From Effrenium voratum (taxonomy: Eukaryota > Sar > Dinophyceae > Suessiales > Symbiodiniaceae): a stretch of 64,000 nucleotides of DNA. How positions within the stretch are numbered: position 1 is the first letter of the stretch; each line of letters begins with the position of its first letter. The stretch is from NCBI GenBank assembly GCA_963377175.1, contig CAUJNA010001632.1, positions 1 through 64,000 on the forward strand, given 5' to 3'. A program made the position numbers and the translations under genes. Of this stretch, positions 51,089 through 57,914 are shown piece after piece. The notes beneath the pieces are model-generated. The model saw only the letters and a list, made by a program, of their open reading frames with translations. It was not told the origin of the DNA and searched no databases.

Positions 51089-52352
51089 TTAAGCAGCCTC
51101 AATGTCTCGCGCCAGCTGGTCAAAGCTGGGGGGAGGCAGGCTCCGGCGCGACTGCCCGGAACTGGAGCTCGCCCGCGAGCTCGGCTGAGACTGGGGCAGG
51201 GTTACAGGGTTCAGGCCCCAGGAGAAGGGGCGCGGCGTGTGGTTGGACTGCGCCTGGACTCGGAAGCCAGACTGAAAGGAGGCGCGGCTGCTTGCGGGTC
51301 TGCCGGACGTGCTGCTGCCTGAGCGCAGCGTGAAGTGCTGAGGCTGAGTGGCGTCATTCATGTTGTTGGCGGACCGGACGTCCTGCACGGCCGCGTCCTC
51401 GCTGCCCTGCTGGGGCCGGAAGAGCGTGTTCTCCAGCACCCAACCCGTGCCGCGCGCGAGGCCGTAGGCTGCGCCGCCTGCGATGCCCACGGCCAGCCCC
51501 GCCGTTGCCGCCGCGCCAACTCCCGCCGCGCCAGCCAGCGTTCCAGCAACCTCGCCCGCGGTGGGCGCCAGGGCTGCTGCTCCTTCCGCCAGGCCCCCCA
51601 GGTAACCAAAGGCTCCGCCCACGCCCTCGGCGGCAACGGCCACCTCGCCCTCCTCCGCTGCCACAGCTGCCGTCTCCTCTATGGCCTGCGCTGCGCCGCG
51701 CTCCACCTCCTGCGCGCGCTGCCCCGCCTCGTCCAGGAGGCGCTCCACGTCACTGGGCCGGCCGATGATCTGCGGTGGCGGCTGCGGCTGCGGCCCTGGG
51801 CGGGGCAATACATTTAGGCGGACGTACTCAGCAGCGTCCTGGGGGAGCTGGGAGCGGAAGGCCTGCGCCGCCGCGAGCCCTGCTGCTCCTGCGCCCACAA
51901 GGTCCGCTGCCGCCTGAGCGCCGTCGGCCGCGCTGCACAGACGGCCCGTGATGGAGGGCGGGCCCTGACCGTTGTTCGTCAGCGCGTCGGCCTCCGGGTC
52001 TCCTGCAAGGTCGTCCTCGCCGAAGTGGTTTCCTCCTTGGCGCATCCGCGCCAAGTCCTCGTCCGTGGCCTCTGCGGGAGTGCGGAAGCCTTCCTCGGGA
52101 ATTGCCTGCAGGGGCGTGTGCTGCAGGGGCCGGGGGTTGGGGTCCTCGCTGGACTGCACAAAATCGTCCAGGTAGAAGTGGCTTGGGATGAACGAGGTGG
52201 CCTTGCGGTCCGGCTGGTCCATGGCTTGGGATGAACGAGGTGGCCTTGCGGTCCGGCTGGTCCAGGGGCAGCGGCTCATTCCGCTCAAGGTAGCCCACCA
52301 CCTGCTCAAAGCGCGGGCGCTGGTTGAAGCCGTGCGCCCGAAGTGTCTTCAT
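51089..52352 (-). pseudogene. Probable minor virion protein with small-residue hydrophobic region
   Basis: About 420 codons from the ATG at 52352 (MKTLRAHGFNQRPRFEQVVG) to the stop at 51089 (SFDQLARDIEAA). Middle part: LPLDQPDRKATSFIPSHFYL, LQAIPEEGFRTPAEATDEDL, ERLLDEAGQRAQEVERGAAQ; then an Ala/Gly-rich hydrophobic stretch (AGEVAGTLAGAAGVGAAATA, LAVGIAGGAAYGL) that could insert in a membrane or pack in the capsid; the tail is Ser/Pro/Gln-rich. A 43-base tandem duplication (52184-52269) shifts the frame after SHGPAG. It lies directly upstream of the capsid gene. Virion location is inferred from the neighbourhood. Confidence 0.55.
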
Positions 52353-52643
52353 TTACTGTTGCGCAAATTCGCCCGCCGCCCGTTCCACGCCCCGGCGCTC
52401 GGCCCGCGCGTAGCGCAGCTGGGGTACCTGGCGGTGCACGGCCTCCGTCAGGCGGCTCACGTCGTCCAGGTGCCGCTGCCCCTCCTGCGCCTGCCTGCGC
52501 TCGCCTAGCCAGTTGTTGAAGGCCCGCGCCTCCTCCAGTTCTCGGTAGCGCATCAGCAGCAGCGGCTGCAAGTTGTAACTGGGGTACGTCCTGCGGAACC
52601 ACCGGAGCATCCGCGGCTCGTTGCGGGGTTCAATCGACATCAT
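52353..52643 (-). CDS. Small conserved-looking protein, unknown
   Basis: An intact 96-codon frame, MMSIEPRNEPRMLRWFRRTY..., with LLLMRYRELEEARAFNNWLG and a helical, charged C-terminus ending RAAGEFAQQ. It ends one base before the ATG of the minor virion gene and starts 5 bases after the stop of the AT-hook gene. This indicates a tightly packed minus-strand cluster. Minus-strand GTATAAAAGC lies just before its ATG. No family was recognised. Confidence 0.6.
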   Translation of the reverse strand: MMSIEPRNEPRMLRWFRRTYPSYNLQPLLLMRYRELEEARAFNNWLGERRQAQEGQRHLDDVSRLTEAVHRQVPQLRYARAERRGVERAAGEFAQQ

Positions 52644-52647
52644 GCTT

Positions 52648-53030
52648 TTATACCAGTACGCTTGCGCCTGTTGTCAGCCGGTCATAAGCCGACTGCCTCT
52701 CCAGCATGCGCAGGGCGCGCTGCTGCTCTCTTGTGAGCTGAGGCGCCTCAACCGGTGCCTCTGGTGGTGCCTCAGCCGGTGCTGGTGCCTCCGCGTGTGC
52801 CTCTGCCGGTGCCGGCGTCTCAAGTGGGAGCGCTTTGGCTTGCGCTTTGGAGCAGCCGGCTCAGTAGGCACGTCCTGCTTAGGTTTGTTCTTGCTCCCAG
52901 GAGGCCTGCCCCGCCGTTTCGGTTCCGGCGCAGCGTGTGGCGCAGCGTGTGGCGCAGCATGTGGCGCAGCGTGCACCTCTTGCGCCTCTTGCGCCTCTTG
53001 CGCCGGCGCCTCTTGTTCGGTCGGCTCCAT
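52648..53030 (-). pseudogene. AT-hook, Ala/Pro-rich basic protein
   Basis: From the ATG at 53030: MEPTEQEAPAQEAQEAQEVH, four AAPH repeats, then an AT-hook KRRGRPPGSKNKPKQ, which in other proteins binds the minor groove of AT-rich DNA. After KRKPK one frame change (near 52846) leads to Ala/Glu/Pro repeats (EAPAPAEAPPEAPVEAP) and the end TREQQRALRMLERQSAYDRL. It could be a DNA-condensing core protein packed with the genome, but this is inference from composition and position. The AAPH repeat is a short tandem DNA repeat (GTGTGGCGCAGC). Confidence 0.6.
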
Positions 53031-53034
53031 TTAA

Positions 53035-53789
53035 TTATACGTGGTCAAGATACAATACGAAGGACAAAGACGACCCGCGAAGCCGGACGACGTTGCCGTC
53101 CAGGTCGGTCAGGCGGAAGCGCATGTGCCTCAGGGTAACCGGGCCCCTGAGTGCCATGAAGTGCCCGTCGTCTGAGCCCGTCTCCACAATGGTGCCCACT
53201 CCGCTCTTCAGCGTGATCTTGGAGAGAATGTCGTCGCCCAGGTTGCCCAGCACTCTGCTGGCGTTGGCCAGCTGGGCGCAGCGCAGGTAGACCTCGTTGT
53301 GCGCCATCATGCGGACGAACTCAAAGACCTGCTGCCCGCCGGAGACGAAGCTCGGGCCCAGCATGTGGTCCACGCTGAAGGCTTGGTGGGAGAGGCGGGC
53401 GGCGCGGCGGGGTAGTCCGCCGCGTCAGGAAATTGCTGGCGCAGCTCCAGGTCGTTCAGAATGAGCCGGTTGCCGTCGTAGGCTACGCTCAGGCTGTTCG
53501 TGGTCTCGCTATAGGTGGCGGTGGCAAAGTTGGAGCTGATCCAGGCGGCCAACCGTGCGCCAGTGTACGCGCCCTCGGGCAACAACGCCCAGTTCAGCGT
53601 GCCCAGCGCGGCGTCGACCCAGTACAGGTAGCGGCCCCGGTCCGTGGACAAAAAGCTGTCGGCCAGGCGGATCTTGTAGACTGCAAGCCGGGCGTCGCTC
53701 TGCAAGTGCAGGGACTCTCCCAGGTCTACCTCAAAGTCGCTGTCCGAGCCGGCCACTCTCTTGCGGCTGTCCACGTAGATAGTGGTCAT
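53035..53789 (-). pseudogene. Penton-type minor capsid protein
   Basis: About 250 codons from the ATG at 53789 (MTTIYVDSRKRVAGSDSDFE) to the stop at 53035. One frame change near 53400 separates LNDLELRQQFPDAADYPA from VDHMLGPSFVSGGQQVFEFV. The start (YVDSRKR..GSDSDFEVDL) and end (FRLTDLDGNVVRLRGSSLSF) are typical of single-jelly-roll vertex (penton) proteins of Polinton-like viruses and virophages. It lies between the ATPase and AT-hook genes. Confidence 0.68.
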
Positions 53790-53797
53790 CCTTTTCT

Positions 53798-54687
53798 TTA
53801 GGAACCCGCCCGTCCGGCGGACGACGGGCGGCTGGACGGCTGCGACGAGGTGCAGCAGGAGATATTCTCACACTTCGCGTTGATCAGCGTGGAGCTGGCG
53901 AACAGCTTCTGGCCCAGGAAGCTGAGCGCCGCCCCCATCGGCGTCTTTTTCAAGTGCAAAACGCTCTTCAAAGCGCTTGTAGAACATTTCATTCCTCGGC
54001 TTCAGGTAGTAGACAAAGAGGAAACTGTAGGGTTCCCGCGTCGCCTGCTCATACAGCCGGTACAGCTGCTCCTTTGGCAGCAGGGCGCTCAGCTCCTCAA
54101 TAACGGCGTCCAGCTCGTGCTGGTTGCGCAGCCTCCAGCAGCAGAGGAATTGCATGTTCACCCGCACCGCTGCGCTGATGAGCCGCAGCTTCTGCGAGCT
54201 CACCCAGGTGCTTATCTGCATGTGCCGGCCCCTGATGAAGTGAGTGTCCAGGGCGCCGTGAGGCTTGTGCAACTGCGGCGTGTCAGCAAAGTCGTCGATG
54301 ACTACAAGCACCTGGTACAGTTTCTTCATTTCCAACTTCTTGGACGCCTCCGTGATCTTGCGCTGCTGCTGGATGATGCGCCGCAGCGCCGCCTCGTCCC
54401 ACTCGTCCCAATACGTCTGCTCCCGCTCTGTGTTCACCCCCAGGTCCCCCCTCAATGTACTTCTTGACGGGGATCCAGCCGTCGTCTATGTTGACACTCG
54501 GGCTGAAGATGTAAATTCTCTCAAAGACGCCGCGATACTGCTCCAGAATCAGGCTGATCAGAGCCACGGTTTTGCCCGATTTTGATGGCCCGAGGAAGAT
54601 GCCCGTGCACGGCACCAGGGGCACCACGGGGTCAGAGGCTTGTTTGCTGCTATACTCTGTCGTAGGAAACAGCTTGATCTTCCCCAT
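53798..54687 (-). pseudogene. Genome-packaging ATPase (A32/FtsK-HerA type)
   Basis: Motor that would pump viral DNA into the capsid. From the ATG at 54687 (MGKIKLFPTTEYSSKQASDP): Walker A GIFLGPSKSGKTVALI, RIYIFSPSVNIDDGWIPVKK; after a frame change near 54450, Walker B QVLVVIDDFADTPQLHK, GRHMQISTWVSSQKLRLISA, and YSFLFVYYLKPRNEMFYKRF. A second one-base change near 53955 is suggested, because another frame continues plausibly (PMGAALSFLGQKLFASSTL) to a stop at 53798, next to the penton start. A 9-bp hairpin (53806-53831) lies at this boundary. The motif set is decisive for the family. Confidence 0.83.
53806..53831. terminator. GC-rich hairpin at the ATPase-penton boundary
   Basis: CCGCCCGTC pairs perfectly with GACGGGCGG across an 8-base loop. 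It may influence RNA processing, or may simply be part of the ATPase C-terminal codons. Confidence 0.3.
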
Positions 54688-54737
54688 TTCCTTTGCGTTA
54701 CTTCCCAAATTTGAAGCCGGGAAGCCGGGCGGCGAGT

Positions 54738-54912
54738 CTGTCAGCGCACTGCTATACAGCAGGGCGCTGACAGAGTTTTCTGGGACCGGGGCAATCCTGT
54801 GCCCACGCCAGGATTGAGTGGAGCAATCCTGTGCCCACGCCAGGATTGAGTGGAGCAATCCTGTTGGCGGCGAGTATGTCAGCGCAGTGCTGTGTAGCAC
54901 TGCGCTGACATA
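54738..54912. repeat. Pair of TGTCAGCGC hairpins
   Basis: A hairpin at 54738-54773 (CTGTCAGCGC outer stem, CTGCT/CAGCAG-type inner stem) and one at 54875-54912 (perfect 17-bp stem TATGTCAGCGCAGTGCT, loop GTGT). Both are preceded by GGCGGCGAGT and followed by TTTTCnGGGA and the CAATCCTG repeat. They are two versions of one module, with changes on both arms that keep the pairing. Confidence 0.75.
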
Positions 54913-55216
54913 GTTTTTCAGGGAGACACCGGGCAATCCTGTGCTCACGCCAGGATTGAGTGGAGCAATCCTGTGCCCACGCCAGGATTGAGTGAGCAAT
55001 CCTGTGCCCACGCCAGGATTGAGTGGAGCAATCCTGTGCCCACGCCAGGATTGAGTGGGGCAATCCTGTGCCCACGCCAGGATTGACGGCTGGGCGTGTG
55101 AATGGTGGAAAAAAACACTCCGGGAGTTATCCGGCGAGGACCGACGAACTCCCGGACCTCCCGCGCTGGCCCGGTGATGGTGTTTTTCGGGCAATCCTGT
55201 GCCCACGCCAGGATTG
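54792..55216. repeat. CAATCCTG..CAGGATTG palindromic tandem repeats, cluster 2
   Basis: About eight full units, CAATCCTGTGCCCACGCCAG followed by GATTG and usually AGTGGAG, period about 32-33 bases. One half unit at 54856 is interrupted by a TGTCAGCGC hairpin. Each unit is an 8-bp stem. The array lies upstream of the packaging ATPase gene. Confidence 0.85.
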
Positions 55217-55322
55217 ACGGCTGGGCGTGTGAATGGTGAAAAAAAACACTCCGTCAGTGGCACCCGCGAGGACAGCCTCGCTGACGGACCTCCGGCGCTG
55301 GCCCGGTGATGGGTTTTTCGGG
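55061..55322. repeat. 131-bp tandem repeat with co-varying hairpins
   Basis: Two units (55061-55191 and 55192-55322) share CAATCCTGTGCCCACGCCAG, GGCTGGGCGTGTGAATGGTG, an A-run, CACTCCG, GGACCTCC, GCGCTGGCCCGGTGATG and GTTTTTCGGG. The inner stem differs in both arms: TCCGGGAGTT/AACTCCCGGA in the first, TCCGTCAGT/GCTGACGGA in the second. Pairing is preserved in both. Confidence 0.8.
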
Positions 55323-55330
55323 CAAAAAAG

Positions 55331-55410
55331 CGAAGTCGGAATTCCGACCTCGGTGGGAGAGCGAAGTCGGAATTCCGACCTCGGTGGAAGAATCCCGACC
55401 TTGGCGCGGG
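55331..55410. repeat. GTCGGAATTCCGAC palindrome repeats
   Basis: GCGAAGTCGGAATTCCGACC followed by TCGGTGG occurs twice in tandem (centres about 55343 and 55374), with a degraded third copy. The core is a perfect 14-bp palindrome. Related words recur at 56616-56655. Confidence 0.7.
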
Positions 55411-55529
55411 CTCGGCAGGCTGGAGGCTTCTATGCCGGGCATGTGGCGCGGCCGGGAGGCTTCTATGCCAGGCAGGTGGCGCGGCAGGAAGGTCGGAGCT
55501 CGGGGTTTTTTGGGCCCTGAAAGGAACTT

Positions 55530-55690
55530 ATAGGAACCTATAGGAATCTTATAGGAAACCCATAGGAAACCCATAGGAAACCCATAGGAAACTCATAGGA
55601 AGCCCTCTTCTTCTTTTCCTATGGACTTCCTATGGGTTTCCTATGGGTTTCCTATAAGATTCCTATAGGTTCCTATAGGTTCCTATAAGG
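55530..55690. repeat. Large inverted repeat made of CCTATAGGAA-type decamers
   Basis: The left arm (55527-55603) is a run of TATAGGAA(A/T/C)CC units. The right arm (55617-55689) is its near-perfect reverse complement (CCTATGGGTTTCCTATGGGT, TTCCTATAGGTTCCTATAGG). The loop is about 15 bases (CCCTCTTCTTCTTTT). It could form a 70-bp cruciform. Confidence 0.82.
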
Positions 55691-55754
55691 GCTTAAAAAA
55701 CTCCGAGCTCCCCGGCCAGGCGAGGCTTCCATGCCATGCAGGTGGCGGCAAGGC

Positions 55755-55903
55755 TTCTATGCCGGGCAGGCGCGGCAGGGTGGCGCAGCGCCAAGCCGTA
55801 TGACCGTATGATCCGTATGATCCGTATGACTCGGCGGGCTGGCGTGTCAGGGAAGAACATGTTCATCCGACATGTACTCCGACATGTTGAAATTAAGCAC
55901 GTA
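55755..55903. repeat. Repeat module shared with 6930-7260
   Basis: GGCTTCTATGCCGGGCAGGC, the CCGTATGATC run, GGCGGGCTGGCGTGTCAGG and GAACATGTTCATCCGACATG, in the same order and orientation as at 6930-7260 and again directly left of the foldback MITE. Confidence 0.7.
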
Positions 55904-56395
55904 TCTCTCTCTTTAGAGGGGTTTTCCCAAATGGTTCATATTCTACCTGAGAGGCTTCTAGCACTCGTCCGTCCAGCATTTGACCTCGTCCTGCGAAGGA
56001 TTCGAAGTCTAAAACGCTGCGTGCAGGCGTGTGGCTGCAAAATAATGACCCCTAGATATGCGCTGCAATTTGGCTCCAGGTTGCATTTCAAGCGATGTCA
56101 AGCTTTGCCAAAGGAAACCCCTTTTCCCTTTTTTTCGGGGACCCCTTTTTTTTGGACCCCTTGTTTCTTTTTTTTTTTGGTTTTCTTAGCCCTGCAAAGG
56201 TTGGCTCGCTTGAAATGCAACCTGGAGCCAAATTGCAAGCATATCTAGGGGTCTCTATTTTGCAGCCTCACGCCTCCACGCAGCGTTTTTGACTTCGAAT
56301 CCTTCGCAGGACGAGGTCAAATGCTGGACGGACGAGTGCTGGGAGCCTCTCAGGTAGAATATAAGCCATTTGGGAAACCCCCTCTAAAGAGAGAG
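55904..56395. mobile_element. Foldback MITE, copy 2
   Basis: Same architecture and orientation as 7411-7904: arms beginning CTCTCTCTTTAGAGGGG, the CAGCATTTGACCTCGTCCTG and CGAATCCTTCGCAGGAC segments, and the central CCCTTTTTTTCGGGGACCCC. The right end runs into the tRNA-like sequence. No clean TA duplication is visible here. Confidence 0.75.
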
Positions 56396-56460
56396 GCCGG
56401 GGAGGAATCGAACCTCCGAAACGTCGCTCCAACGCCTTAGCCATCTCACCATCGGCTCTC
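56391..56460 (-). other. tRNA-like sequence (degenerate)
   Basis: On the minus strand: GAGAGCCG, box A TGGTGAGATGG, a 5-bp anticodon-like stem GGCGT/ACGTT with a 7-base loop TGGAGCG, and a perfect T-arm GGAGGTTCGATTCCTCC. Then CCGGCCTC could pair imperfectly with the 5' end. Base 33 is G rather than U, and the acceptor stem needs a bulge, so it is probably a tRNA-derived pseudogene or SINE head rather than a working tRNA. Confidence 0.45.
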
Positions 56461-56639
56461 GTTACCGGTCCAAAACGGCGCTTTTCGGCCCAAAAACGGT
56501 CTCACCGCGATGTCACCGCTTCGTCACCGCTCTCTTTGGGGCCGAAAAGTGCGCAAAAGGCTTGGAAAAGCGAGGCCGGCTCCGCGGCTTCGGAGCCGAA
56601 ATTCTCTCCACCGAAGTCGGAAATCCGACCTCGCTCCAC

Positions 56640-56785
56640 ACCGAAGTCGGATTGGGGCCTGGTGCGGGCCTGGTGCGGGCCTGGTGCGGGCCTGGTGCGG
56701 GCCTGGTGCGGGCCTGTGCGTGCCTGGTGCGTGCCTGGTGCGTGCCTGGTGCGGGCCTGGTGCGGGCCTGGCGCGGGCCTGGCAA
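56640..56785. repeat. CCTGGTGCGGG minisatellite
   Basis: About twelve tandem copies of an 11-base unit CCTGGTGCGGG with GTGCGTG variants in the middle. No gene. Confidence 0.85.
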
Positions 56786-56876
56786 TCCTGTGTTGGGCAC
56801 AGGAATGCAGCTTCAATCCTGCTGTGAGCACAGGATTGCTTCATTCAATCCTGTCGCCACAGCAGGATTGCCCTGA
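56786..56876. repeat. CAATCCTG..CAGGATTG palindromic repeats, cluster 3
   Basis: Three units with the same 8-bp arms as clusters 1 and 2 but different loops (about 56784, 56813, 56847). They lie at the 3' end of the adenine methyltransferase fragment and extend its open frame. Confidence 0.75.
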
Positions 56877-56879
56877 TGC

Positions 56880-57190
56880 AGCACCAGCAGCTCTGGCTTG
56901 GAGCCGTTCTTGCCAGAGCACAGCCTTGTGGAGCCGGCCCTGCTGTAGAGCTCCCAGGCTTCAGGCACGTCATTGATGCTTACGAGGAAGGGCAGGCCGC
57001 TCGCGAAGAGCGCGTCTCGGAGCTCTGAGTGGAAGGCCAGGTCATGCCCCCGCCTCCTCGTGCCATAGTAGTTCATGCTGCGGCCTGGGAAGATGTAGGG
57101 AGGATCGGCATAGATACAATGCCGCGGCGCTTGGCTGGGCAGAGCGCGTAGATAGGCCAGTGCGTCCTGGCATCGCACGCGGAAGGTATT
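56880..57190 (-). pseudogene. Adenine-N6 DNA methyltransferase (Dam/D12 type), C-terminal fragment
   Basis: RCQDALAYLRALPSQAPRHC, catalytic motif IYADPPYIFPGRSMNYYG, DLAFHSELRDALFASGLPFL, VSINDVPEAWELYSRAG, KPELLVLHQG. The DPPY motif identifies an amino-methyltransferase that modifies adenine N6. The N-terminal half is missing; a matching half lies at 45381-45760 on the plus strand. The two overlap by about 12 residues (ALAYLRAL) with differences, so they may come from two paralogous copies. Confidence 0.68.
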
Positions 57191-57299
57191 ATTTGGTCCG
57201 CTTCCTGCACCTGGGAATGTCTTTCTGCTGCAAGCTTCCGAATTGCGCGGACTTCACTGAAGGGAATAGGTGAGAATGCAGCTATCGTCCCATGATGTC

Positions 57300-57914
57300 A
57301 CACCCACGTCACATTGCTCGGGATGTAAATGACGACGGCCAGATCATCACCTAATCTTGATGGCTTCAGCATTGTCTTCCGCCGGGTACCAGGCCGCGGC
57401 TGACAGTGTTGTGCAGGAAGTGCACGTGCGTCAACGTAGAACGCCGATCTTCGGAATGATTCTATTGCACAATGCTCGAGGCATCGCGAAACCAAAATCA
57501 GAATACCCAGCCGTTGCTCGAATGCACCATGGTTGTATCCAACCCTTGCACGCAAAGAACGCACTCTCGAGGGCCTGATCCTTCCAAAGCCACCGCTTCA
57601 GTTTTTTCCTTGTTCCTGATCAATATCTTGATCCATTTTGACGGAGAGAATTTGATATCTCGTCCTTCTCCCGCTACTTCGCTACATTGTGCCCTCTCGG
57701 GTAGGCTCAGACGCTGTAGGAATACCCGATCGCATCGCAGTATGTCATCAATGTCGACCCACCACCAGCGTCGCGTTGCCCTTGGAACTGCCTCTGGCCG
57801 ATGTTGTGACGGTAGCGCTCGTTGCGAACTGCACCGCTCCAGGCAGCATAGTCCCAAGTGGCTCAAGATCGAGGCAGTCCTCCTCTCCCCAGAGGGATTT
57901 TTTGGTCCTCCCAC
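57300..57914 (-). pseudogene. Possible LINE-type reverse transcriptase remnant
   Basis: The minus frame contains WVDIDDILRCDRVFLQRLSL and, after about 40 residues, IRNKEKTEAVALEGSGPREC. Spacing and form resemble the catalytic (Y/F)xDD and N..KTE...G.G segments of non-LTR reverse transcriptases common in algal genomes, but the YADD core is altered and no other domain is visible. The call is tentative; it could be chance. Confidence 0.3.

Noticed and set aside
51089..51700. Collagen-like or transmembrane transporter reading of the Ala/Gly stretch
   Set aside because: Only one short hydrophobic small-residue region and no Gly-X-Y periodicity; the neighbourhood supports a virion role better.
56391..56460. 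Functional tRNA-Leu (anticodon GAG)
   Set aside because: Good box A and box B, but position 33 is not U, the acceptor stem needs a bulge, and a similar degenerate copy lies in a repeat at 23632-23703.
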